Under the pieces are notes generated by a model. It was not told where the DNA came from, made no database searches, and saw only the letters and a program-made list of their open reading frames with translations. From Larix sibirica (taxonomy: Eukaryota > Streptophyta > Pinopsida > Pinales > Pinaceae): 21,047 nt of DNA. Each line of letters begins with the position of its first letter. Positions within the stretch are counted from its first letter, which is position 1. The stretch spans positions 53,961 through 75,007 of the forward strand of contig NWUY0300018210.1 in the NCBI GenBank assembly GCA_004151065.3. The letters run 5' to 3'. The position numbers were made by a program, and so were the translations under genes. This document shows, piece after piece, positions 10,031 through 19,099 of the stretch.

Positions 10031-10265
10031 TTTTTTTTTTTAATATAACATCTAGTATCTTTATTAAGAATTTTCACCACATAAAATATTCACCAACAAA
10101 ATAAAAAACTTTCCACAAAAGGAGTTCTATCATTTTCCCTTACCATCCTCAATCATTCCAATAGATCAATTTCATCTCTACTAAATTTGGGTATTACCAT
10201 TGCTTCTTAATTGAGGCCTAATAAAAACCCTCAACTTCCATTCTCACTAGTGACCTCAAATAGTT
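10031..10265 (-). mobile_element. 3' end of a poly(A) retroelement (LINE or SINE type)
   Basis: An 11-nt T-run at 10031-10041 is, on the minus strand, a poly(A) tail. An AATAAA signal lies 19 bases upstream of it (complement at 10060-10065). The following ~200 bp have no frame and are unlike the other LINE tails in this window. The 5' limit is placed where sequence shared with the LTR element begins, so it is approximate. A processed-mRNA-like insertion is the alternative. Confidence 0.4.
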
Positions 10266-10276
10266 TTGATCCATTT

Positions 10277-10499
10277 CCATATATATAATATAGTGATAAT
10301 AATAATAATAATTAATAATAGTAAATAAGGGACACATCCATGAAAATTTGTTGTAAGTGCGCTTAGGATTTGTATTTAAATGGCAATATCATTGTATTTT
10401 CAATAATCTCTTAATCATTATTCAAATATATTCCTATATGGATTTTTTAATTCTTACATATCTATTTTGGATATTTAATTGAACCATATTAGTTTTCCA
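10277..10499 (+). repeat. 5' LTR, left side truncated or diverged
   Basis: 10311-10377 matches 12961-13029 over about 66 bp (AATAATAGTAAATAAGGGAC, then a diverged centre, then CTTAGGATTTGTATT) with small indels. The end at 10498-10499 is CA, three bases before the primer binding site. An (AAT)n microsatellite at 10295-10312 lies within it. The expected TGTAACA start is not found, probably because of divergence or the insertion just upstream. Confidence 0.6.
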
Positions 10500-10502
10500 T
10501 GT

Positions 10503-10514
10503 TGGTATCATAGT
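10503..10514 (+). other. Primer binding site, tRNA-iMet type
   Basis: TGGTATCATAGT matches 10 of 12 bases of TGGTATCAGAGC, the standard plant retrotransposon site complementary to the 3' end of initiator Met-tRNA. It lies three bases after the CA that ends the 5' LTR. Confidence 0.65.
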
Positions 10515-11659
10515 TACTTAACCGATGACCATATTCAAGCCTTTGTCCATAAAAAAAAAAATTTATGGTTCAAAACTTCTATTGAATAAAAAATATATCT
10601 ACTGCACTAAAGAGTTGACTCAAAGTCTATTTTTCTTGTGCAAAAAGATTCCATGTAGAAGTAAAAAGAAGAATGAAAAAGAAAAGAGAGAAAAAAAATA
10701 GTTACATACTAAGAATATATAAGAGTGTGAGAGAGAGCAAGAGAGCGGTGACTAAAAAATGAAAAATAATAACTAACTCAAAAGTGAAAAAGAAGTAACT
10801 AAAAAGAAATCCACTTAAAAATAAAAGTATTAAAGTTACTAAAATTTGTGGGTGAATAAATTCAAGGTTAAAAGGGAAAAATTGTTCCCTACCTATACTT
10901 TCACATAAGTGCTATTATTAAGTGAAGAGTCAAGGTCATGACTTTTAATTTGAAATCATGACCTTTTATACAAAAGTGCAAATTTATTATTATATACAAA
11001 TGGATCTTAAGTAGTGACTCTTACTATTTAAAGTGACTTTACCACCATTTAGTTATACCTTAACATATTGTAAGGTTATAGACTATATTTTAAAAAGGGA
11101 AGAGTAAATTTAAAGTAAAGGATTTTATATTAAATTGTTATTTAATATAAAAGGTTCAAGAGACCAATTAAAAGAAACAAACATTTATGACATTTAAGAT
11201 TAATAAAAAATGTACATTAAAAGGGAAAATGTGAACTTTTCAACCATTACAAAGATAATTATAATATTCAAAATTCAAAATATACATATAAAGAGAAAAT
11301 ATCTATCTTGGATATAAATTGCTTAGCTCACTAATATATATTAGTGAAGAATATTATCATCGGGATACATAAATGATAAGTTTCAAGTTCCCAAAGTTAG
11401 TGAAAAACATTATCAATATATTATCCAGAGATAATATTTGATATTATAAAGTGACGTGTAATTTTATTAAGAGCAATTTTAAAGTTTATATTTTTTTGGA
11501 AAATGGACATATAAAAAATAATATTATATCTTTATAAAAGTGAAATTTTGGAATTAAAATTAGTGTAGCCTAATTGAAGATTAATTTGGGAATAAGAAGT
11601 TGCACAGTATGGATTTTATATGTAAGCCTAAATTTTGGATTAAATGACTTTTTTGTGAA
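10515..11659 (+). other. Long leader of the LTR element, no gene seen
   Basis: This AT-rich stretch has no followable frame. It holds an A-run hairpin (10547-10568), a GA-rich segment (about 10729-10747), a 10-bp-arm stem-loop (10932-10965) and a 20-bp perfect palindrome (11328-11347). A leader over 1 kb long is common in non-autonomous LTR elements. Confidence 0.45.
10932..10965. repeat. Stem-loop with 10-bp perfect arms
   Basis: AAGGTCATGA (10932-10941) pairs with TCATGACCTT (10956-10965) across a 14-nt loop, in the leader of the LTR element. A packaging or dimerisation role is possible but unsupported. Confidence 0.8.
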
Positions 11660-12880
11660 ATGGAGTTTGAGTATATGAAGGCCTTTAAAAATTACAATTG
11701 TTTTTGTCCAATGTGTGGAAAATCATTTAATATGGAATAATATTAACATAATTAAGAAATACAAATACATGAATTAAAGGGTGAACTGGGACATTATAAA
11801 CTGAAAAATAAACAATTACAGCTTGAAATTAAGAAGGGGAATTATTTTTATGAGTTAACACAGAAAGAGACTCATCACCTAAAACATAAAAATCGAATGT
11901 TAGATCAATATAATAAAGAATTTAAGAATAAATTATCATATAAGGATGAAGAAAGATCATGCTTAAAAATCATAGTCAAAATTTACTAGGAAAAATCATG
12001 AAGTCAAAAGACAAAGATAAAGATGATAAAGATTTAGAACAAGCAAATCTAGATATAGAAAAAGAATTATTTGAAAAAGATGAAGAGAACGCCCAACTAA
12101 GGAAACTTAATCACATATTTCTTGAGAAAATTAAAAGAACAAAAGAAAACAAAATGGAGAATCTAGAATAAAAAAATAAAGACGACAAGTCAGATAATAA
12201 GGAAGAGCTCTTACGTTTAAGGCGACATAATCAAGAATTACTTACACAAATTAAAAATTTAAAGAATTATAATAAATAGTTAAAAGAAAAGTTAGATCAA
12301 AATGGATCATTAGTTGGCAAAGAAATGATAATTGCCCCAGTAGAGAAGTTATCAGATGATCAAATTTAGACATCAGAAAAGGGAACCAATACATAGTCAG
12401 TCAGCACTCAAATTCAAGAGGATGCTTATATTGAAAAATTGCTACAAAAATCAAGAGAAGATGGTTCCAAAGAAAAATCACAAAATATTAGGATGCCTTA
12501 TCGTCAACTAAATCACAAGAATCAATATGGATAGCGACAAGATCAAAATATATATATAAACAATAATTTTCTTTTAGATAGACAAACTACAAATGTGAAC
12601 AAAAGAGAGATAAATTTGACAACTTATGTGGAAGCCAAAAACTAAAAGTTGCTACAAAACAATAATTCAACAAAAAATTTCAGTAAAGATCAACTTGGGC
12701 TGGATTGATTCACAATCGATGCAATAATTTTATTTGGGAATTCGAAAATCATATCATCTTTTTTTTTCAAGTGTCATAATGATAAGAACAAGAGATCATG
12801 ACAAAACTTTGCGAGCGAGAACGAGAGTTAAAGCGAAGCTTTTCAATAATTATGCTTTGAGGGAAAATCATTTTTAAGGG
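11660..12880 (+). pseudogene. Zinc-finger-like/coiled-coil protein of the LTR element, decayed
   Basis: An ATG at 11660 opens a frame that reads through three early stops to TAG at 11987. The first 25 residues contain CFCPMCGKSF, a zinc-finger-like CxCPxxCGK motif. After it comes a long helical, Lys/Glu/Gln/Leu-rich stretch with heptad-like spacing (e.g. GHYKLKNKQLQLEIKKG). A frameshift near 11960-11990 leads into a second frame, open at 11959-12171 and continuing with stops to about 12800 with the same coiled-coil character (e.g. DIEKELFEKDEENAQLRKLN, HNQELLTQIKNL). Close to the polypurine tract, one frame reads TLRARTRVKAKLFNNY, like the basic tail of some retroelement polyproteins. It could be a derived gag or a captured host gene. 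I cannot assign a family. Confidence 0.5.
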
Positions 12881-12888
12881 GAAGGAAA
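12876..12888 (+). other. Polypurine tract
   Basis: AAGGGGAAGGAAA is 13 unbroken purines directly before the TGTAACA that opens the 3' LTR. It is the expected plus-strand primer site for reverse transcription. Confidence 0.68.
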
Positions 12889-13029
12889 TGTAACACATAC
12901 ACACACATAGATATAATACTAAGCAATAATTAACTAAGGGACACTATTATTATTAATACTAAATAATAGTAAATAAGGGACACATCCATTCATTAAAAGT
13001 TGATATAAGTGTTCTTAGGATTTGTATTT
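12889..13029 (+). repeat. 3' LTR, interrupted by a LINE tail
   Basis: It starts TGTAACACATAC right after the polypurine tract and contains an AC microsatellite (about 12896-12907). It shares 12961-13029 with the 5' LTR. The match ends after GGATTTGTATT, where the T-rich LINE end begins. The missing right part, corresponding to 10378-10499, should lie beyond the LINE, outside this window. Confidence 0.6.
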
Positions 13030-14389
13030 TTTATTTTTGTAAGTAAAGAATTTTTTTTGTATTATATAAAAGGATCAATTTACATCTGAGCAAAAAAGGA
13101 AACAACTTTGTTGTTCTCCTTCATTTTTTGGCTCTCTGGCCTTAAAACATAAGAGTTATCATAAAACTATTTAACCCATAACATTAAACCAAAATTACAT
13201 ATACTGCCAAGTCCATACCAATATTTCTTATAGACCATCATATAATCTAAACTACGGGAAAAGACCCAAACACTAATACTTCTGATCTTTCCAGTCTTAA
13301 AATATCTAACATACCAAAATAACAAGGACCTCAAACCCATGTACAACCCTAAAAAACACAGAACCTGAGCCTAGAGAACCTTTAAGGCAGAATGTATGGA
13401 AAGTCCAAAAATCTCCCTTGTTGAATCTCGCTTGCAAAAGCAATCTAAGAAGATGGATAGCGTATGCCCAGGGAATGCATAATAGTGTCCATCTTCAAGT
13501 GCATTTCCTTTATTTTGGCTTGCAATGCTTTCCTCCATTTGTCTAGAGGTTCCCCTCCACCAGTATTCTCCAGTCGCTCCCAAATAACATGCCCCATCAG
13601 ATTCTTCATCACCCAGTAGAGTGAAACTATATGTTCATAAATACTGGGGTGAGCAGCATTGTTACCCGAATCCATTACCCATTCCTCAACTTTTGGGTGT
13701 TCCTCTTGCAGGGTATCCTTGTACATCTCCTGCCATAGATGTTGTTCGACATCATTGATTCCCTGCTAAACAACCATTGGTAATCCCAATTCAAACATTT
13801 GAGCCTCCCACATTGCTCTCTTTTGTGTCCGAGTGACCCTTCTACCCTCATCAACAGGTGCATTTTCCCTCTTCCACCTCATTCGCTTCCCAAAAATATT
13901 ACTCTCTCCTTTCTCTTTAAGATGGTCCTCCATTCTACTTATCGCCTAAAATCCCTCTCTCCTTGATAGCATAACAATGATGGCAGAGTGCATGCATATT
14001 AGAGATTTGCACGCACGTCTGATGCCACCACCTTTCCATTATCTATATAGGAACTTGCCATTCTTGGCAATAATTAAATTCATACCTTCCATTAAAAATA
14101 ACTCGTGCTCCGTAGTCCTTTGGAGATATATCCCAAGTTGTTGACGAGATCCTCCACCCCTCTTTCTCATAAATGCAATCGCTACAATATGATTTGAAAA
14201 CAATTTAGAAATGTCGGAGTAAATGATAGATAAGTCAATTTTGATTCCTTCCGAAATATTCAGCTTTCAGAGTGTGAAATCCAATGTCACGTGGCTGGGA
14301 AAGGGCCTGCCTGTTGTCCTATATCCTCAGCTTCATGATAACACATCATTTCCTGAATCATAATTTCTATGCACCTGTCTCAGACTATC
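13030..14389 (-). mobile_element. LINE 3' end, copy A (ends at an N)
   Basis: This is nearly identical to copy B 1,404 bp to the right. I saw only two differences: G/A at 13647 versus 15051, and A/G at 13658 versus 15062. The left ends also differ (about 13030-13065 against 14442-14470). Copy A has the T-rich tail, the 3' untranslated sequence, and the complete unknown downstream frame. It stops at CAGACTATC, immediately before the single N at 14390, at the point where copy B runs on into RNase H. It may be an independent truncated insertion, a segmental duplication, or a contig end. Confidence 0.85.
13445..14389 (-). pseudogene. Unknown LINE downstream ORF, copy A
   Basis: This carries the same frame as in copy B (14849-15800), with the same stops, including TAG at 13946-13948 and TAA at 14039-14041. 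Its last 93 codons (13726 to 13445) are open and contain EEWVMDSGNN, KNLMGHVIWERLENTGGGEP and KEMHLKMDT. One of the two differences from copy B changes Leu to Pro at codon 27 of that part, and the other is silent. A second frame (13583-13371) overlaps it and carries on past the stop, but its stop is also shared by the diverged copy, so I take it as a shadow. Confidence 0.5.
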
Positions 14390-14390
14390 N

Positions 14391-14441
14391 ATACGCCATT
14401 GTGTTTCCCACATTCTTGAAAAGTTCTTGAAGTAGAGTAGG
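14391..14441. other. Unique sequence between the two LINE copies
   Basis: About 50 bp (starting ATACGCCATTGTG) lie between the N and the T-run of copy B. They match neither the LTR element nor the LINE. If copy B is a separate insertion, they are its target site, and their last bases (GTAGAGTAGG) should recur beyond the 5' end of that LINE. Confidence 0.5.
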
Positions 14442-14848
14442 TTTTTTTTGTAAGGAAATTTTGTATTATATAAAAGGATCAATTTACATCTGAGCAAAAA
14501 AGGAAACAACTTTGTTGTTCTCCTTCATTTTTTGGCTCTCTGGCCTTAAAACATAAGAGTTATCATAAAACTATTTAACCCATAACATTAAACCAAAATT
14601 ACATATACTGCCAAGTCCATACCAATATTTCTTATAGACCATCATATAATCTAAACTACGGGAAAAGACCCAAACACTAATACTTCTGATCTTTCCAGTC
14701 TTAAAATATCTAACATACCAAAATAACAAGGACCTCAAACCCATGTACAACCCTAAAAAACACAGAACCTGAGCCTAGAGAACCTTTAAGGCAGAATGTA
14801 TGGAAAGTCCAAAAATCTCCCTTGTTGAATCTCGCTTGCAAAAGCAAT

Positions 14849-15800
14849 CTAAGAAGATGGATAGCGTATGCCCAGGGAATGCATAATAGTGTCCATCTTC
14901 AAGTGCATTTCCTTTATTTTGGCTTGCAATGCTTTCCTCCATTTGTCTAGAGGTTCCCCTCCACCAGTATTCTCCAGTCGCTCCCAAATAACATGCCCCA
15001 TCAGATTCTTCATCACCCAGTAGAGTGAAACTATATGTTCATAAATACTGAGGTGAGCAGCGTTGTTACCCGAATCCATTACCCATTCCTCAACTTTTGG
15101 GTGTTCCTCTTGCAGGGTATCCTTGTACATCTCCTGCCATAGATGTTGTTCGACATCATTGATTCCCTGCTAAACAACCATTGGTAATCCCAATTCAAAC
15201 ATTTGAGCCTCCCACATTGCTCTCTTTTGTGTCCGAGTGACCCTTCTACCCTCATCAACAGGTGCATTTTCCCTCTTCCACCTCATTCGCTTCCCAAAAA
15301 TATTACTCTCTCCTTTCTCTTTAAGATGGTCCTCCATTCTACTTATCGCCTAAAATCCCTCTCTCCTTGATAGCATAACAATGATGGCAGAGTGCATGCA
15401 TATTAGAGATTTGCACGCACGTCTGATGCCACCACCTTTCCATTATCTATATAGGAACTTGCCATTCTTGGCAATAATTAAATTCATACCTTCCATTAAA
15501 AATAACTCGTGCTCCGTAGTCCTTTGGAGATATATCCCAAGTTGTTGACGAGATCCTCCACCCCTCTTTCTCATAAATGCAATCGCTACAATATGATTTG
15601 AAAACAATTTAGAAATGTCGGAGTAAATGATAGATAAGTCAATTTTGATTCCTTCCGAAATATTCAGCTTTCAGAGTGTGAAATCCAATGTCACGTGGCT
15701 GGGAAAGGGCCTGCCTGTTGTCCTATATCCTCAGCTTCATGATAACACATCATTTCCTGAATCATAATTTCTATGCACCTGTCTCAGACTATCGCATCAT
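14849..15800 (-). pseudogene. Unknown frame downstream of RNase H in the LINE (ORF3 or C-terminal extension)
   Basis: One frame of about 316 codons has only six internal stops. It reads, in order, RQVHRNYDSGNDVLS, RPFPSHVTLDFTL, KIDLSIIYSDISKLFSNH, GGSRQQLGIYLQRTTEHELF, LIIAKNGKFLYR, ISRMEDHLKEKGESN, RRVTRTQKRAMWEAQMFELG and the open 93-codon end (15130 to 14849). Its register equals the main ORF2 register (15130 is a multiple of three from the ORF2 start at 20020), so it could be a C-terminal extension of ORF2. RNase H itself shifts frame and ends at a TGA at 15784, so a separate ORF is also possible. No known domain is recognised. The diverged copy at 7.4-8.2 kb keeps the same frame with different stops, which argues for past coding. 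Confidence 0.5.
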
Positions 15801-16372
15801 TCACATCCCCCCAAGCATTGCTATTAACGTATCTATGGGTCTCAGCCCTAATATTTTCTAACACATCAGCCAGTTTATTTCCATTCCTCTTGACGTGGTT
15901 GAAAGTGAGTGCCAGCCTAGGGTGCATGATCTTGGCTGAATTTTCTATCCTCCCTTCTAATATCCATGGCGATTCCACCTTGGTGCTAGAATTTCCATGG
16001 CGGATCTTTGTTTCCATGTGTAAAACTACTTGAGAATCCCCTTCAACTATTAACGAGGTCTAGTTGTTTTGATTGGCCATTTATTCCACGCAGTAAAACT
16101 CCCACCTCCGCAACATTATTGGTGTCCGTGCCAATGAATCCTGTTCTAAAACCTTGCATTTATCCCTGGTGATTTACGATAATACATCTGAATCCCGTTG
16201 GTCTAGGATTCCCCTTAGAAGCTCTGTCGAAATTGAGTTTGAAGAAACCTGCGGGTGGAGGGGGCCAAAATTCTGGGCTATTTTTCGCCATGGATATTCT
16301 CAACAGTCTACAAAAACATTGTAGTGGCCCAGATATCCCCCATGCCTTCAGGATGAAGGATGAAGGAAGCAT
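15784..16372 (-). other. RNase H domain of LINE ORF2
   Basis: FFKLNFDRASKGNP gives the first catalytic Asp (16226-16228). TNNVAEVGVLL gives the Glu (16106-16108). VEGDSQVV gives the second Asp (16036-16038), one frame over. HVKRNGNKLADVLEN gives the last Asp (15865-15867). All four catalytic residues of a plant-type RNase H are thus still present, although a stop and a frameshift separate them. The domain would degrade the RNA strand of the RNA/DNA hybrid. Confidence 0.88.
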
Positions 16373-16559
16373 TTTCTCCCCAATCTGAATTTTCCCATCT
16401 TTGCATTTTTACCGTTTCAAGCATCTTACTCCTTATGGTGTTCCGGACCCTGCCTTCAGTTTCAAATTTCCCTTGGAATGTTCTGGAGTTACACTCCCTC
16501 CATATTTCCTATACCAAAAAGTGTGGAAAATTTTTCCAGAGGCGATTGAAAATTGGATT

Positions 16560-16742
16560 CTAGAAAGGGTCGTTCATCCAAGAGGAAAGGGTCTGATCTG
16601 GGCGGTGTCTAAGTCTATCATATATCCTTAATGTTGTGGCACCACGGTCCCATAATTTCCCCGCAAATTGACACGAATCTAGGAAGTGATCCATTGTTTC
16701 TTCCTCGTTAGTGAACATACAACATCGGCAAGGGCCTTGCAT
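16560..16742 (-). other. zf-RVT zinc-binding region of LINE ORF2
   Basis: The sequence CRCCMFTNEEETMDHFLDSC gives a C-x2-C...H-x4-C set, followed by the usual FAGKLWDR words. This is the zinc-binding segment found between reverse transcriptase and RNase H in plant non-LTR elements. It lies in a different register from the RT part, so a frameshift lies upstream (about 16750-17000). Confidence 0.85.
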
Positions 16743-17509
16743 ACCTATTTTTTGGATATTTTCTCCCGTAAGGATATGCCTTCTGATAACTAACCAACTA
16801 AAGATAAAAAATTAGGGCCAAAGTTTTTCCTCCCACATGTTCTTCCATTTCTTATCAGGTGGTTTGTTATTATAACCCGTCCATAAGTTGTAAGATTATT
16901 TGATAGTGAAATATCCTTTTTGTTTGAATCCCTAGCATAGTCTATCCTCCCCCATATGAATCCTAATTTTTCTATTGTTTAGGGCTTCTTCAAATTTTCA
17001 AATTCCTCCTCAGGGCTTATTTGTTCCCACCACTCCCTAGGTTCCCAAACTCTGTACTTTTTCTATGTATCTGAATTCACCCATAAGTCTTTAACCTTTG
17101 TTTTGCCTTAATTAATACATTCTTATATGAGCTGGGTAGCTTTTAAGCTCCTATCCAGCGGTGGCAATTGCTACCATGAGTCCTTCCATGCAAGAGCTCT
17201 TTAGCCATTGTTAGCCTTAATTTCCCAAAAATTGTTAAGCTGCATCAATCTTCTCCCTTGGGAGGTATTTTTTCATATATGTGACCTTGGAATTTCCTTA
17301 GAGAAGCGAATGAGATTTCCCTTCTCCCACCCCCCAACATATTTCTTATGCCATAATTTTTCCCGTGGTTCCTGGTTATGGGTGACCCATATCCACCATA
17401 TCTTATCCCCACTGACCAAATTAACCTTTTCGGGATCACAAAGGTTAAGGCATCCCTATTCCTTAGGAGAGCAAATAATTTCCCAATTTACTAGGCCCAT
17501 TTACGATGA

Positions 17510-18760
17510 TCACTGGAACCATTCCAGAGGAAGTTTCGTTGTATGTTCCTTATTTCTTTCAAAATCACTTTCAGGGCCGCCGAGGAAGAAAAACAAAACT
17601 GGCTTGGCTTTCAAAATGTCTTTTACCAGGACCAATCTGCTTGAAAATTTTAGTGGCCTCAGTATCCAATTTGAAAGTTTGTTCCTCATTTTGTCCGGCA
17701 ATTCTGACCAGGAGCCTTTCTGAACCATAGAATCAACTAAAGGGTCTCCTAGGTATTTGGATGGAAGGGATCTCTCTTGGAATCCCAATATTAGATAAAT
17801 GTTGCGTCTAGTTACCCTCGGGGTATTAAAGAAGAATACCTGGGATTTTTGTTCATTAACTTCTAGAACTGAAACTTTGCTAAAGTTGGCTAAACATTGA
17901 TTGATCTTCCTGGCCTCTTTGACTGAAGGATGACCCATCAACATTGTATAATCTACAAAATATTGGTGCATTTGTCTATCCTCTCTTAGGTGGATAAGGA
18001 GCCCCTACAATTCGTGATGACTCTGCATAGCCTTTATTTTTCTTCCCAATCCTTCCGCCATTATTATGAAAATAAATGGGGATAACAGATCTCCTTGTCT
18101 AATACCCCTTGAGGGTTTCAGAAGACTAGATGACACTCCATTAATAAGAATGGAGAAAAAGGTTGTAGAAATGAGACTCATAATCCACTTGATCCAATCT
18201 TCCCCGAAGCTAAAATATCTGAGCATGGATCGTATGAATTACTAATTGAGTTTTTCATAGGATTTAGCGATGTCAAGTTTCAACATCCTCCCAAGGATCT
18301 TCTCTATTTTGAGAGAATGGAGAACTTCATGAACAAGGATAATTCCATCCATAATTTGACGACCTTCAATAAAACTTGATTGCTCTGGGTAGATCAGGGA
18401 GGGAAGGATGGGTTTGAGATGGTTATAAATTATCTTCGTAACAATTTTGTAGATTACATTGCAGAGGGATATCGGTCAAAATTTACTTGGCGAGTCCGCC
18501 CCCTCACTCTTTGAGAGAAGAGTAATAAAGGTGGCATTGAAAGTAGGGAGATTTTTCTTGGATAGTCTAGAGTTTTCCACAATCTGCCATACTTCGGATT
18601 TGATGAGATCCCAAAAATGCTGAAAGAAGTTGACTCTGAAGCCATCTGGACCCGGTTCTTTTCCATCTGCCATTTGTTTCACCACTTCTTCAAATTCAAG
18701 AAGAGTCACTAGCTTCATTAACATATCGTTTTGATCCTGCGACACCAGAGCGTGGATATG
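17510..18760 (-). other. Reverse transcriptase domain of LINE ORF2
   Basis: The motifs are in order. KEPGPDGF lies at about 18639-18660. NATFITLLSK follows, and then the PISLCNVIYKI region. Motif A is LDIAKSYEKLN, with its Asp at 18272-18274. Motif B is RGIRQGDLLSPF (about 18074-18109). Motif C lies at 17948-17959 and reads FVDY where the family has FxDD, so the second catalytic Asp (TAT at 17948-17950) is lost. Two adjacent stops (TAG TAA) follow motif A. The region after motif C (KSQVFFFNTP, SLPSKYLGDPL) is the usual palm/thumb sequence. Confidence 0.93.
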
Positions 18761-19099
18761 TTGTGTTATTAAATCAATGTCCCCACTTATGTCCAGGATT
18801 GGTTCATTCATAATATCTTGAAAGTGATGGCCTAATTCCTCAATATCCTCCCTAGTTTCCAATATTTCTCCATCGGAATCCTTAATCATAAGAATTCTAT
18901 TTTGCGAACGGTTTTGGATGGTCAATCTGTGGAAGAATTTAGTGTTTATTTCCTCGTCTTTAAGCCAATTGATTCTATATTTTTGGCGCCACAAAGTTTC
19001 CTCTTGTCTCTCCCTCTCATGTATCTTGGTACACATGCATGCTTCTTATTCCTGAAGCTTGATCGTGTATCCTTCATTCATTAACTATTTCTGAATTTC

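Larger units (their letters stand above)
10277..13029 (+). mobile_element. Small non-autonomous LTR retrotransposon
   Basis: The element has a partial 5' LTR (about 10277-10499), a tRNA-iMet-like primer binding site (10503-10514), an internal region of about 2.37 kb, a polypurine tract (12876-12888) and a 3' LTR (12889-13029) cut by a LINE tail. Adding the two LTR parts gives an original LTR of roughly 260 bp. The internal region has one decayed zinc-finger/coiled-coil frame and no sign of protease, reverse transcriptase, RNase H or integrase. It must therefore have been mobilised by another element, if it moved at all in this form. Confidence 0.62.

Noticed and set aside
9716-10499. TGTAACA at 9716 as the true start of the 5' LTR of the small element
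   Set aside because: Only the first seven bases match the 3' LTR start, the spacing is over 500 bp too long, and a different LTR-like start intervenes at 9746.
15773-16033. 86-codon plus-strand open frame
   Set aside because: It is antisense to the RNase H end, where the catalytic Asp motif NKLADVLEN is on the minus strand.
17208-17723. 171-codon plus-strand open frame
   Set aside because: It lies antisense to the LINE ORF2 region after motif C, whose minus-strand frame is clearly recognisable.
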